64,000 bases of DNA, from positions 62,001 to 126,000 of the forward strand of contig JAVJSD010000080.1 of the NCBI GenBank assembly GCA_040219575.1, read 5' to 3'. Below the pieces are notes generated by a model. It saw only the letters and a list, made by a program, of their open reading frames with translations, had not been told where the DNA came from and made no database searches. The position numbers were made by a program, and so were the translations under genes. How positions within the stretch are numbered: the first letter of the stretch is position 1; every line of letters starts with the position of its first letter. Source of the DNA: JAVJSD01 sp040219575. GTDB lineage: Bacteria > Planctomycetota > Planctomycetia > Pirellulales > Pirellulaceae. This document shows positions 18,501-28,043 of the stretch, in pieces.

Positions 18501-19382
18501 CTACGCCTCGTCCAGCGGAGCGACGTCGACCGAGACGTGCAGCGTGTGGGCCCCGCCGCCGAGAAACGTCCCCTTGATCGGGCAAACGTCGGTGTAGTCG
18601 CGGCCCCAGGCGAGGGTGACGTGGTCATTGGAGCAAACGACGGCGTTGGTCGGATCGACGTCGAGCCACAGCGATTCGCCGCAATAGACCGAGGCCCAGG
18701 CGTGCGACTGATCGGCGCCCACCAACCGCGGCTTGCCGGGCGGCGGCACGGTGCGGAGGTAGCCGCTCACATAGCGGGCCGGTACGCCGAGGCTGCGCAG
18801 GCAGGCGATCTGCACGTGGGCGAAGTCCTGGCAGACGCCGCGCCGCAACCGGAACGCCTCCTCGGTCGTCGTGCCGACGTGCGTGGCCTTGGTGTCGTAT
18901 TTGAATTCGTTCTTGATGCGGCCCGTGAAGTCGATCACCGCCTCGACGATCGGCCGCGCCGGCGTAAACGACTGCGCGGCGTACTGGGCCAACTCTTCCC
19001 GCGCTTGGATGGCCTGCGAATCGAACACGAACTGGCAAGCCTCCAGCCAATCGGCCGCGGTCTGCTGGCGGACGCTGCGGACCACTTCCTCCCACGGTCG
19101 TGAAGTCACGGAATCGGGCGGCGTGCGAGGCGCCACCTGCACGCGGCTGCTGGCGGTCACCTCCAGCTTGCGATGGTTCGTCTCGATCGAGAAAGCGTGG
19201 ACGTGATTGCCGTAGTTGTCGCGGCGACGCAGCGTGTGCGCCGGTTTCGGGCGAATCAACAGGCTGTGCCAGCGACAACGCTGATGCGGATCGTCGCGGG
19301 GCGTCAACAGCACCTGGTTGTGGCACACCGGCACCGGTTCGCTGTAGGTGTACGTCGTGCGGTGCGTGATCTTGTATCTCAC
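18501..19382 (-). CDS. transglutaminase-like cysteine protease family protein
   Basis: 293 aa. The N-terminal beta domain (MRYKITHRTTYTYSEPV) is typical of bacterial transglutaminase-like proteins. The catalytic triad is readable: Cys in RRGVCQDFAHVQ (about residue 182), His in DQSHAWASVY (about 226) and Asp in LWLDVDPTNAV (about 241). The family cleaves or exchanges peptide/isopeptide bonds. The ATG overlaps the stop of the upstream ATP-grasp/alpha-E gene by 4 bp, making it the last cistron of a coupled set. No signal peptide, so the protein is probably cytoplasmic. Confidence 0.92.
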   Translation of the reverse strand: MRYKITHRTTYTYSEPVPVCHNQVLLTPRDDPHQRCRWHSLLIRPKPAHTLRRRDNYGNHVHAFSIETNHRKLEVTASSRVQVAPRTPPDSVTSRPWEEVVRSVRQQTAADWLEACQFVFDSQAIQAREELAQYAAQSFTPARPIVEAVIDFTGRIKNEFKYDTKATHVGTTTEEAFRLRRGVCQDFAHVQIACLRSLGVPARYVSGYLRTVPPPGKPRLVGADQSHAWASVYCGESLWLDVDPTNAVVCSNDHVTLAWGRDYTDVCPIKGTFLGGGAHTLHVSVDVAPLDEA

Positions 19383-21946
19383 GATTCGTGCTCCATCACA
19401 TACGACTGGAACTGGCGCGCGACGCCCGCATGGATCAAATAGCGGTTCGAGATGGCGTCGGAAAGCTTCGGCATTTGATCGCTGAGCCGCGTGAGCAGGC
19501 GTTCCAGTTGCCGCCGCACGTCGTCGGACTGCGCCGCGCTGAGGTCCTGCACGTCGGCCAGTCGCACGGCGTTCAGCGTTGAAAGCGCCACGCGCTCCTC
19601 CTGGCCTCGCACCGCGATCGACTGGTCGCGCGGCAGCTGATCGACGTGCTCCGCCAGGCGGGCCAATTGATACGCAAGCGAGCGGGGATTCAACTCGTCG
19701 GAGACGAGCAGGTCGAGCACCGGCGCGACCTGCAGGTTGGCCAGGTAGCGAGCACGGTACGTCATCGTGCTGTCGGCCACCTCCAACACCGCGTCGAGAA
19801 TCGGCCCCTCCTGCTCGCGCCGCTCGACGAGGGTCGTCTGCAACAGCGCCGAAGTGTGCATCACGCGTTCGATGCGGCGGCCGATCTCCAGGAACCGCCA
19901 GCCCTGCGTCCGCGTCATGCTCTCGGCCACCATGCCGGCGAACGACGCCAGATCGACGATCACATGGTTCAACACCGCCAACACATCGGAAGCTTCCAGG
20001 TCGCCGTGAAAGAATCTGGGAGGCGTCGAACGTTGTGAAATCTGGTTGATGATCCGCCAGGCGTCGATCGAAATTCGGTCGCGCACGATCGAGGCCAGCC
20101 GCAACATCTCGTTCACGGTGGCCCGCAAGCTGCGGCTCTCCTGATCGTTGAACACCGCCGCGGGAAGCGCTTTCTCGATGGCGGGCAGATGTTGCTGAAG
20201 CCCCTCGACGACGAACCCGGGTTCGATCTGCCCTTGCTCGGCCAGGCAGCGCAGCAGCACGGGCAGTTCGTGAAGCGTTTCGATATTGGCTTCGCTCGTC
20301 AGCCGCGCCAACACCGATCGCAACAGCCGCGCCGCGCCTTCCGCCCGCTCGACCGCGCGACCCAACCAGAACAAGTTGTCGGCCACGCGACTGGGAAGCT
20401 CCGAACCGCTGCGCCGCAACGGAACCGGTTGTCCCTCCGGATCGAGCAGGCTCTTCTGATCAATCGGGCCGTCGGCCAGAATCCAGCAGTCCTGGCTCCG
20501 TTCGCCGGCGGTCATCGACCAGTCGAGCACCTCCGGATTGGGCGAAACGCGCACCAGTCCGCCGGGCAGCGCCGCATACGACTCTTCATTGGCGACCAGA
20601 AAGGCCCGCATGGCGACGTGCCACGGCGTGGGGCCGGCGTCGGTCCAGACCGGGACCGTCGATCGCGCGATGTGCTCCTGCGCCACATAGTCCCCCGGAC
20701 GCGCCTTGATCGACGCCACCAGACTCTCTCGCGCGCGGCGGCTGAGCGAAGTGGGATTTACGGGCGGCACGTCGCCGGTGCGAAAGGCGGGGCGAATCAG
20801 CAGGTCGTCGAGGCGCTCCAGCACGTGCTTCAAGGCGTACGGCTGGCCGCACCACCAGGTGGCGACCGACGGCATGGCCAGCGGTTCGCCCAGCACGTGT
20901 TCGCAAATGGCCGGCAAGAACCCCATGAAGGCGGGAGACTCGACCAGCCGGCTTCCCAGCGGATTCGCCGCCACCACATTGCCCGAACGAATCACCTGCA
21001 GCAGCCCCGCCAGGCCGGCCTTCGAGGAGCCGCGCAGCTCCACCGGATCGCACACGTCGTCGTCCAGTCGACGAAACAGAACTTGAATCGGCAGCAGCGC
21101 TCCCAGCGTCTTGAGCATCACCTGGTTGTTGCGCACCGCGAGATCGCCCGACTCGGCCAGCGTGTAGTTCAGGTAGCGGGCGAGATAGGCGTCTTCGAAA
21201 TAGTGCGGACTGCTGGGCCCCTCGGTCCACAGGACGATCCGCGGATTCTCGCGCGATTGGGGAGCCAACTCCTTCAGCGTTTCGCGGAGCGTGATGAAGT
21301 ACGACGCCAACCGCTCGACCCGGCAAGCGCGAAACGTCGACGGCAACATCCGCGACGTGGCGATGCGGTTCTCCAATGCGTAGCCCATGCCGGAGGGCGC
21401 CCGCGTGCGGTCGCCGATCACCCACCAGGCGCCGTCGGGCGAACGGGCCAGGTCGGCGGCGTAGAAGTGCAAGCGGCGTTTGCCGGGCACCGGCATGTCG
21501 ATGTACGAACGGTAGTAGCCGGGATGCGTGAAGAGCAACTCCGCCGGCAGGATCTTGTCGCGCAACAACTGCTGCGGACCGCTCAGATCGGCCAGGATGT
21601 GATCCAGCAACAGGGCTCGCTGTTTGAGCGCTTGCATGGCGCTGCGCCACTCGGCGGCTTCCAGCAGCAGCGGCACCGCATCGAGATGCCAGGGCCGCGT
21701 GGATTCCGCCTCGCCGTAGGCGTTGTAGGTCACGCCGTTTTCCCGAATCAGCCGCTGCGCCTGCTCCAAGCGACGTTTGATGTCGCCGGGGCCCAGGGCC
21801 TCGAAGCGGCGGGCGAACTCGGCCCAGTGCGGCCGGACCTGCCCGTCGGCCGAGAACATTTCGTCGTAGTGACCGGGGACCGGACGGTAGGACGCGAACA
21901 GCGACTGGCGGTCGGGAGTCGTCTCGGCCGGCGGCTGGGCGGTCAT
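19379..21946 (-). CDS. fusion of circularly permuted ATP-grasp and alpha-E (DUF403) domains
   Basis: 855 aa from ATG 21946 (MTAQPPAE), which overlaps the preceding stop by 4 bp. Residues about 40-480 form a circularly permuted ATP-grasp domain (DUF404/DUF407 type). Landmarks are GVTYNAYGEAE, PGYYRSYIDMPVPG, GAWWVIGDRTRAPSGMGYAL and VVAANPLGSRLVESPAF. From about residue 515 an alpha-E domain follows (LPSRVADNLFWLGRAVERAE). The family is predicted to ligate amino acids or peptides using ATP, but is not biochemically defined. It is the fused paralogue of the separate ATP-grasp (26571) and alpha-E (25480) genes. Compared with those, the order ATP-grasp then alpha-E is kept. Confidence 0.9.
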   Translation of the reverse strand: MTAQPPAETTPDRQSLFASYRPVPGHYDEMFSADGQVRPHWAEFARRFEALGPGDIKRRLEQAQRLIRENGVTYNAYGEAESTRPWHLDAVPLLLEAAEWRSAMQALKQRALLLDHILADLSGPQQLLRDKILPAELLFTHPGYYRSYIDMPVPGKRRLHFYAADLARSPDGAWWVIGDRTRAPSGMGYALENRIATSRMLPSTFRACRVERLASYFITLRETLKELAPQSRENPRIVLWTEGPSSPHYFEDAYLARYLNYTLAESGDLAVRNNQVMLKTLGALLPIQVLFRRLDDDVCDPVELRGSSKAGLAGLLQVIRSGNVVAANPLGSRLVESPAFMGFLPAICEHVLGEPLAMPSVATWWCGQPYALKHVLERLDDLLIRPAFRTGDVPPVNPTSLSRRARESLVASIKARPGDYVAQEHIARSTVPVWTDAGPTPWHVAMRAFLVANEESYAALPGGLVRVSPNPEVLDWSMTAGERSQDCWILADGPIDQKSLLDPEGQPVPLRRSGSELPSRVADNLFWLGRAVERAEGAARLLRSVLARLTSEANIETLHELPVLLRCLAEQGQIEPGFVVEGLQQHLPAIEKALPAAVFNDQESRSLRATVNEMLRLASIVRDRISIDAWRIINQISQRSTPPRFFHGDLEASDVLAVLNHVIVDLASFAGMVAESMTRTQGWRFLEIGRRIERVMHTSALLQTTLVERREQEGPILDAVLEVADSTMTYRARYLANLQVAPVLDLLVSDELNPRSLAYQLARLAEHVDQLPRDQSIAVRGQEERVALSTLNAVRLADVQDLSAAQSDDVRRQLERLLTRLSDQMPKLSDAISNRYLIHAGVARQFQSYVMEHES

Positions 21947-24900
21947 CGATGTCTCTCGTGGCGTCGCAGATCGAGGGTCAGGGGGAACTGCGGATTCGAC
22001 TCGACAGCGGGAATCGGCATGCCGCCGGGGGTGTGGCCCATCTTGAAGAACCGCGCTCCGCGGCGGGCTTCGGCCTCGTTGGCGTTCACGGGGAAGGTTT
22101 CGTAGTGTCGTCCGCCGGGGTGGGAGACGTGGTAGGTGCAGCCCCCGATCGAGCGTCCTTGCCAGGTATCCAGAATATCGAACACCAGGGGAGTATGCAC
22201 GGGGATGGTCGGATGCAGGCAACTGGGAGGCTGCCAGGCGCGGTAACGAACCCCCGCCACGAACTCGCCGACGGCGCCCGTCGGCGATAGCGGCACGCTG
22301 CGGCCATTGCAGGTTACGACGTGCCGCTCGTCCGTCAATCCTTCGACTTTCACTTGCAGTCGCTCCACCGAGGAATCGACAAACCGCGCTGTCCCGCCGC
22401 CGGCCGACTCCTCGCCCAGTACGTACCAGGGTTCGATGGCTTGCCGCAACTCGACCCGGATGTCTTCATACGTGGCTTCGCCGATAACCGGGTACCGAAA
22501 CTCGAAGTGCGGAGCAAACCACCGCGCCGACATCTCGAAGCCCGCGCGACGCAGGTCCTCGATCACTTCGGCGAAATCCTGCCGCACAAAATACGGCAAC
22601 ATGAAGCGATCGTGCAACGCTGTTCCCCATTCCACGACGGGCGTCTCGTACGGTTGCTCCCAGAATCGGGCGAACAAGGCCCGAATCAACAACTGCTGCG
22701 TGAGGCTCATCCGCGCGTGGGGCGGCATCTCGAAGGCCCGAAATTCGACCAGCCCCAACCGCCCCGTCGGACTATCGGGCGAGTACAGCTTGTCGATGCA
22801 GAATTCGGCGCGGTGCGTATTGCCGGTCAGGTCGATCAGCAGGTTGCGGAACAGGCGGTCGATGACCCACGGCGGACACGACTCACCCCGCGGAGGAACC
22901 TGGGCCATGGCGATCCGCAACTCGTAGATCGAGTCGCGCCGACCCTCGTCGACCCGCGGCGCCTGGCTGGTGGGTCCGATGAATCGACCGCTGAACAGGT
23001 ACGACAGCGAAGGATGGTTGTTCCAGTACGCGACCAGGCTTTTGAGCAAGTCCGGCCGTCGCAGGAAAGGGCTGTCGGCCGGCGTCGGTCCGCCCAGCAC
23101 CACGTGGTTGCCGCCTCCCGTGCCGGTATGCTTGCCGTCGAGGTCGAATTTCTCCGTCCCCAGCCGCGTCTGCCGCGCCTCCTCGTACAGGTCGGTGGTG
23201 ATCTGCACCAGTTCGTCCCAACTCTCCGCCGGGTGGACGTTGACCTCGATGACGCCGGGGTCGGGCGTCACCTTGATCAAGTTCAACCGCGGGTCGAACG
23301 GCGGCACGTAGCCTTCCAGGATCACGGGCAGCGAGAGCGCCTTGGCCGTCGCCTCGATGGCGGTCACCAGGTCGAGATAGTCCTCCAGCAGTTCGACCGG
23401 CGGCATGAAGATGTGCAGCCGGCCGCTGCGCGGTTCGACGCACAGCGCCGTTCGCACAATCGCCGAGGGATCGATCTCCTGCGGTTCCGGCTCGCGGCGG
23501 AGGCGCTCCTGCCCTTGCAGGCGCTCCGCGGCGACTTGCTCGGCGGCGGCGACGTACGCCTGCCGGCGCTCGGCGAGTTCTTCGGTCAAGGAACGCCGCA
23601 CCTCCAGCGGATCGCGTTCATAGAATCCAGGGAGGGCGTCGGCGGGCGCCCAGGGAAGCGAGCCGAGCGGCAGTCGCAGGCCGACCGGCGAATCGCCCGG
23701 CAACAGGAACATGCGGTCGGGCCGAACCGGCCAGGGGCCGCTGTACCAGCGCGGTTTGGCCTGCCACCATTGCCGGCGCAGGGGCATCACAAATCCGACG
23801 GGCGTCGTCAATCCGCGCTCGAACACATGAGCCAGACGAATCCGTTCCTCGACGTCTTCGTACTTGGGATCGCGCGGGTCGACGTTCGGCGGCAGCCTTT
23901 GCTCCTTCCACATGTAGTGAAAGATGTCTTCGTAGGCCGGCACGATCCACCGCGCCTCGACACCGAGCACCTCCGCCAGGTGCTCGACAAACTTCCGCGC
24001 TTCCTCTTCCCCGCAGCCATACGAACGGTCTTCGTCGGCGACAAGTTCCGGGTCGTGCCAGATCGGCTGGCCGTCCTTGCGCCAAAAACACGACAACGCC
24101 CACCGCGGCAGCGACTCGCCGGGATACCACTTGCCTTGCCCGAAGTGCATCAAGCCCTGCGGGGCGAAGCGGTCCCGCAGGCGGCGAATGAGAGTCACCG
24201 ACTTTTCCCGTTTGTCGGGACCGACGGCGGCGATGTTCCACTCCTCCCCATCCATGTCGTCGATCGAAATGAAGGTCGGTTCGCCGCCCATCGTGAGCCG
24301 CACGTCGTCGACCCGCAACCGCTCGTCGACGTGATGGCCGAGAGCTTCGATCGTCCGCCACTCCTCTTCGGTGTAGGGCTTGGTGACGCGGGGGTCTTCG
24401 TGAATCCGCGTGACCGACATGTGATGCGCGAACTCGCACTCCGCCTGATCGACCGTGCCGGTGATCGGCGCCGCGCTGCCCGGGTCGGGAGTGCAGGCCA
24501 GGGGAATGTGTCCTTCGCCCGCCAGCAATCCCGAGGTGGGATCGAGGCCGATCCAGCCGGCGCCGGGCAGATACACCTCCGCCCAGGCATGCAGGTCGGT
24601 GAAGTCTTGCTCGGCGCCGGACGGACCGTCGAGCGACTTCATGTCGGGCTTCAGCTGAATCAGATAGCCGGAGGTGAATCGCGCGGCGATCCCCAGATGC
24701 CGCAGCACCTGGACCAGCAGCCACGATGTATCGCGGCACGAACCACTGCGCAGTTGCAGGGTGTCCTCCGGCGTTTGCACGCCGGGTTCGAGACGAATCA
24801 AGTAGCTGATGTCGGATTGCAGCTGCTGATTCAATTCGACCAGGAAGTCGACGATATGCTTCTTGCCGCGGTCGATGGAGGCCAGGTACGCCGCCAGCAG

Positions 24901-25275
24901 CGGTCCCTGCTGCGTCGTTTCGAGGTACGGCTTCAACTCGAAGGCCAGCCACTTCTCATACTGAAAGGGGAAGTGTTCGGCCGACGCCTCAACGAAGAAG
25001 TCGAAGGGATTGATGACCGTCATCTCGGCCACCAGGTCGACCTCGATCAAGAGTTCGGTCGTCCGCTTGTTGAACACGTACCGCGCCAGGTAGTTCCCTT
25101 GCGGATCCTGCTGCCAGTTGCAGAAGTGCTCGGGAGGTTCGACCCGCAGCGAGTAGCTGTGTATCGGCGTGCGGCAATGCGGCGCCGGGCGCAAACGCAC
25201 GATTTGCGGCCCCAGCCCCACCTCCCGGTCGTAGTGGTACTCGGTGCGGTGATTAAGAGCGACCCGAATCGTCAT
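21943..25275 (-). CDS. transglutaminase-like domain plus DUF2126 protein
   Basis: 1110 aa from ATG 25275 (MTIRVALNHRTEYHY). The N-terminal 280 residues are transglutaminase-like: Cys in SGSCRDTSWLLVQVLRHLG (about residue 180), His in DLHAWAEVYL and Asp in IGLDPTSGLLA. The rest is DUF2126, with landmarks LTMGGEPTFISIDD, GQGKWYPGESLPRWAL, GGGNHVVLGGPTP and HARMSLTQQLL. Proteins of this architecture co-occur with ATP-grasp/alpha-E genes in many bacteria and are thought to remodel a peptide made by them. Translationally coupled to the next gene (ATGA). Confidence 0.93.
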   Translation of the reverse strand: MTIRVALNHRTEYHYDREVGLGPQIVRLRPAPHCRTPIHSYSLRVEPPEHFCNWQQDPQGNYLARYVFNKRTTELLIEVDLVAEMTVINPFDFFVEASAEHFPFQYEKWLAFELKPYLETTQQGPLLAAYLASIDRGKKHIVDFLVELNQQLQSDISYLIRLEPGVQTPEDTLQLRSGSCRDTSWLLVQVLRHLGIAARFTSGYLIQLKPDMKSLDGPSGAEQDFTDLHAWAEVYLPGAGWIGLDPTSGLLAGEGHIPLACTPDPGSAAPITGTVDQAECEFAHHMSVTRIHEDPRVTKPYTEEEWRTIEALGHHVDERLRVDDVRLTMGGEPTFISIDDMDGEEWNIAAVGPDKREKSVTLIRRLRDRFAPQGLMHFGQGKWYPGESLPRWALSCFWRKDGQPIWHDPELVADEDRSYGCGEEEARKFVEHLAEVLGVEARWIVPAYEDIFHYMWKEQRLPPNVDPRDPKYEDVEERIRLAHVFERGLTTPVGFVMPLRRQWWQAKPRWYSGPWPVRPDRMFLLPGDSPVGLRLPLGSLPWAPADALPGFYERDPLEVRRSLTEELAERRQAYVAAAEQVAAERLQGQERLRREPEPQEIDPSAIVRTALCVEPRSGRLHIFMPPVELLEDYLDLVTAIEATAKALSLPVILEGYVPPFDPRLNLIKVTPDPGVIEVNVHPAESWDELVQITTDLYEEARQTRLGTEKFDLDGKHTGTGGGNHVVLGGPTPADSPFLRRPDLLKSLVAYWNNHPSLSYLFSGRFIGPTSQAPRVDEGRRDSIYELRIAMAQVPPRGESCPPWVIDRLFRNLLIDLTGNTHRAEFCIDKLYSPDSPTGRLGLVEFRAFEMPPHARMSLTQQLLIRALFARFWEQPYETPVVEWGTALHDRFMLPYFVRQDFAEVIEDLRRAGFEMSARWFAPHFEFRYPVIGEATYEDIRVELRQAIEPWYVLGEESAGGGTARFVDSSVERLQVKVEGLTDERHVVTCNGRSVPLSPTGAVGEFVAGVRYRAWQPPSCLHPTIPVHTPLVFDILDTWQGRSIGGCTYHVSHPGGRHYETFPVNANEAEARRGARFFKMGHTPGGMPIPAVESNPQFPLTLDLRRHERHR

Positions 25276-25316
25276 GAAGAACTCCCGGTGGCAGGTGCAC
25301 GGCGTATCGCTTCCCG

Positions 25317-25444
25317 TCGTTTGACCGCAAGCCCAACGGGCTGCGCGACGCGGGACGTTGCACGATGGTCTCTCGTGGCGTCTCGTTCGATTCCGCTGCG
25401 GAGTCAACTCCCGCGCGGCCCATTGGGCCTGCGGTCAAACGAGT
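25317..25444. repeat. imperfect inverted repeat (about 35-bp arms) in gene-cluster gap
   Basis: The left arm (25317-25354) begins TCGTTTGACCGCAAGCCCAA. The right arm (25409-25444) read on the other strand begins ACTCGTTTGACCGCAGGCCC. The arms match at most positions and could form a long hairpin between the alpha-E gene (25480) and the DUF2126 gene (start 25275). It may be a dispersed element or a transcript-stabilising structure. Confidence 0.75.
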
Positions 25445-25479
25445 TGAACTACGTCGAGCAGCGTGATCTCAGATGGCGA

Positions 25480-26463
25480 TTAGCTTTGCACCTGTGATTG
25501 CGTGGTGTGGGATTCGATGGGGCGGAGGCCGAAGAACGTGTCGTGAATGGCCGCGCCGACCGAATTCAGTTTCGTTTGGAGGGAGTCAATGAATTGATGC
25601 AGCCCCTGATCGATGATCTCGTCGACGCGCAAATAGGCGAGCTCCGACTTGAGTTGCCCCATCCGCTGTTCGGCCGGGTTGCGGAACGAACCGACCGCGG
25701 AGCCGGAGATCTCGTGCAGCGAGGCGTCGGCGTGCCAGACGCAGTGCTGCACCGCCCGGGGAAACGTGCGGTCGAGCACGAGAAACTCCACCAGCCGATG
25801 CACGGTGATGCCGTGAAAACGCTTGCGGTACATCTCCAGGCCGCTCACCGAACGCAGCACGGCCGACCATTGCAGGTCGTCGATCGAAGTGTTCACGTCA
25901 TTCACGTTCGGCAGCAGCGTAAAGTACTTTACGTCCAGAATTCGCGAAGTCTTGTCGGCCCGTTCCAGCAGGCGTCCGACGTTCATGAAGTTCCAGCCGG
26001 TGCCGTGCGACAGCGTGGCGTCGGTGATGCCGTTGAACAAATGGCTGGCCTGCTTCACCTGGCGAAAGAACTCCGACGGCGATTCCAGCGGTCGGTCGCT
26101 GTTGGCCGCGTCGCCCACGAAATGATAGAACTCGTTCAGCTGCTCCCACATCTCGCTGGAAATCGTCTCGCGAATCGAACGAGCGTTTTCTCGGGCGGCG
26201 TACAGGGCCGAGACGATCGAGTTGGGATAGTCCCGGTCGAACGTCAGGAAGCGAATCACGGTCTCTTGGTCCGCGTGGCCGTAATGCTCGTTGAAGAACT
26301 TCTCGTCGCCGGTGGCGAACACCAGCGGCTCCCACTGGCGGTCGCCGCCGAAAGGCTGATCCAGCATCAGATTCAACGTCACGTCGATGAACCGCGCCAG
26401 GTTCTCGGCGCGTTCGACGTAGCGAGCCATCCAGTAGATCGATTCGGCGACACGGCTAAGCAT
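25480..26463 (-). CDS. alpha-E domain-containing protein (DUF403)
   Basis: 327 aa. The start MLSRVAESIYWMARYVERAE is the typical alpha-E N-terminus. The protein is all-helical in appearance, with conserved landmarks SIRETISSEMWEQLNEFYHF and GRLLERADKTSRILDVKY. The alpha-E domain is an uncharacterised partner of circularly permuted ATP-grasp proteins. It lies about 107 bp downstream of such a gene (26571) on the same strand, with a pair of palindromes in the gap. Confidence 0.93.
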   Translation of the reverse strand: MLSRVAESIYWMARYVERAENLARFIDVTLNLMLDQPFGGDRQWEPLVFATGDEKFFNEHYGHADQETVIRFLTFDRDYPNSIVSALYAARENARSIRETISSEMWEQLNEFYHFVGDAANSDRPLESPSEFFRQVKQASHLFNGITDATLSHGTGWNFMNVGRLLERADKTSRILDVKYFTLLPNVNDVNTSIDDLQWSAVLRSVSGLEMYRKRFHGITVHRLVEFLVLDRTFPRAVQHCVWHADASLHEISGSAVGSFRNPAEQRMGQLKSELAYLRVDEIIDQGLHQFIDSLQTKLNSVGAAIHDTFFGLRPIESHTTQSQVQS

Positions 26464-26489
26464 GACGACTTCTTGTTGGTGTCTCGTGG

Positions 26490-26548
26490 CCGACGCTGCC
26501 AGCGTCGGTGGATCGGTGCTGCGTGAGTACCGACGCTGGCAGCGTCGG
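26490..26548. repeat. pair of GC-rich palindromes
   Basis: CCGACGCTGCCAGCGTCGG at 26490-26508 and CCGACGCTGGCAGCGTCGG at 26530-26548. Each is nearly self-complementary, and the pair is also mutually inverted. They fill the gap between the ATP-grasp stop and the alpha-E start, where they could form alternative hairpins. Confidence 0.88.
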
Positions 26549-26570
26549 CTACGGGGTCAACTACCAGTTC

Positions 26571-28043
26571 TCACGTCATCGGCGGAGCGTCGGCGTCGTG
26601 GTCGGCCACCACCCAGGTGTCCTTGCTGCCGCCTCCCTGCGACGAATTCACCACCAGCGAGCCCTTCCGCAGCGCTACCCGCGTCAGCCCGCCGGGCAAC
26701 ACATAAATGTCCTCGCCGTACAGGATATAAGGCCGCAGGTCGACATGCCGGCCCTCGAAGTGTTCGTCGCAAACGGTCGGCACCCGCGACAGCGACAGCG
26801 TCGGTTGGGCGATGTAGTTGCGGGGATTGGCCTCGATCAGCCGGGCGAACTCCTCCCGCTGTTCGGCCGTCGAGTGGGGGCCGATCAGCATGCCGTAGCC
26901 GCCCGACTCGTTGGCCGCCTTCACCACCAATTCGTCGAGACGCGCCAGCACGTACTTGCGATCCTCTTCGCGCTGGCAGACGTAGGTCGGCACATTCGGC
27001 AGGATCGCCTCTTCGTTCAGGTAGTAGCGGATCATCTCCGGCACGAAGGCGTAGATCACCTTGTCGTCGGCCACTCCCGTGCCCGGCGCATTGGCGAGCG
27101 CTACGTGCCCGCGACGATAGACGTCGATGATGCCCGGCACGCCCAGCATCGAATCCTCGCGAAACACCCGCGGATCGATGAAGTCGTCGTCGATGCGGCG
27201 ATAGATCACGTCGACCCGTTGGAAGCCGTCGGTCGTGCGCATGAACACGAAGCCGTCCTTCACCACCAGGTCGCGCCCCTCGACAAGCTGCACGCCCATC
27301 TGCTGGGCCAGAAACGAGTGCTCGTAATACGCCGAGTTGTACATCCCGGGCGTCAACACCACGATCGTCGGATCATTCACATGGTCGGGCGCCAGATGCT
27401 CGAGCGTGTCGTGCAGCTTGGTGGGATAGTCGACCACCGGACGCACGTTGCTGGCGGCGAAGATTTGCGGAAACGTCCGCTTCATCAGCAACCGGTTCTG
27501 CAGCACGTACGACACGCCGGAGGGACAGCGGAGGTTGTCTTCCAGCACGTAGATCTTGCCGTCGGCGCCGCGCACCAGGTCGGTCCCGGTGATGTGGCAC
27601 CAGATGCCGCGCGGCGGATCGAGCCCCCGGCACGGCTCGCGATAGGTCTTGGCGTCGGCCAACAATTCGCCCGGCACCACACCGTCGCCCACGATTTGCT
27701 GGTCGTGGTAGATGTCGTCGATGAACAGGTTGAGAGCCTTGATTCGCTGCTTCAGCCCGCTCTCGATCGTCGACCACTCTTCGGCGGCCACGATCCGCGG
27801 CACGATGTCGAAGGGCCAGATCTTCTCCGCTCCGCGCTGATCGCCGTAGACCGCGAAGGTGATGCCCATCCGCAACAGCGACCGTTCGATGGCGTCTTGC
27901 CGACGGCGCAGCTCGCCCGAGGGAAGGTGGTTGATCTTCTCGACCAGCGTGCGTCCCTCGGGCCGCGGACGACCGTCGGACGTGAACAACTCGTCGTAGA
28001 AACCTTCCGGATCGTAGTTGTCGAAGGTCAGTCGGTCGGGCAT
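26571..28043 (-). CDS. circularly permuted type 2 ATP-grasp protein
   Basis: 490 aa from ATG 28043 (MPDRLTFDNYDPEGFYDEL). Landmarks of the DUF404/DUF407 ATP-grasp family are GITFAVYGDQRGAEKIWPFD, LNLFIDDIYHD, WCHITGTDLVRGADG, YVLEDNLRCPSGVSYVL and VKAANESGGYGMLIGP. The fold uses ATP to activate a carboxylate for ligation to an amine. The substrate is unknown; the neighbours suggest an amino acid or peptide. It is the first gene of the minus-strand cluster that runs to 18501. Confidence 0.94.
   Translation of the reverse strand: MPDRLTFDNYDPEGFYDELFTSDGRPRPEGRTLVEKINHLPSGELRRRQDAIERSLLRMGITFAVYGDQRGAEKIWPFDIVPRIVAAEEWSTIESGLKQRIKALNLFIDDIYHDQQIVGDGVVPGELLADAKTYREPCRGLDPPRGIWCHITGTDLVRGADGKIYVLEDNLRCPSGVSYVLQNRLLMKRTFPQIFAASNVRPVVDYPTKLHDTLEHLAPDHVNDPTIVVLTPGMYNSAYYEHSFLAQQMGVQLVEGRDLVVKDGFVFMRTTDGFQRVDVIYRRIDDDFIDPRVFREDSMLGVPGIIDVYRRGHVALANAPGTGVADDKVIYAFVPEMIRYYLNEEAILPNVPTYVCQREEDRKYVLARLDELVVKAANESGGYGMLIGPHSTAEQREEFARLIEANPRNYIAQPTLSLSRVPTVCDEHFEGRHVDLRPYILYGEDIYVLPGGLTRVALRKGSLVVNSSQGGGSKDTWVVADHDADAPPMT

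Noticed and set aside
22321..25497. 1058-aa open frame on the plus strand
   Set aside because: It mirrors the TGase-DUF2126 gene, is Arg/Gln-rich and has no domain; an antisense shadow.
18501..28043. an Anbu/proteasome-like peptidase as part of the ATP-grasp cluster
   Set aside because: Such a gene often accompanies this cluster elsewhere, but no NTN-hydrolase-like ORF is present here.
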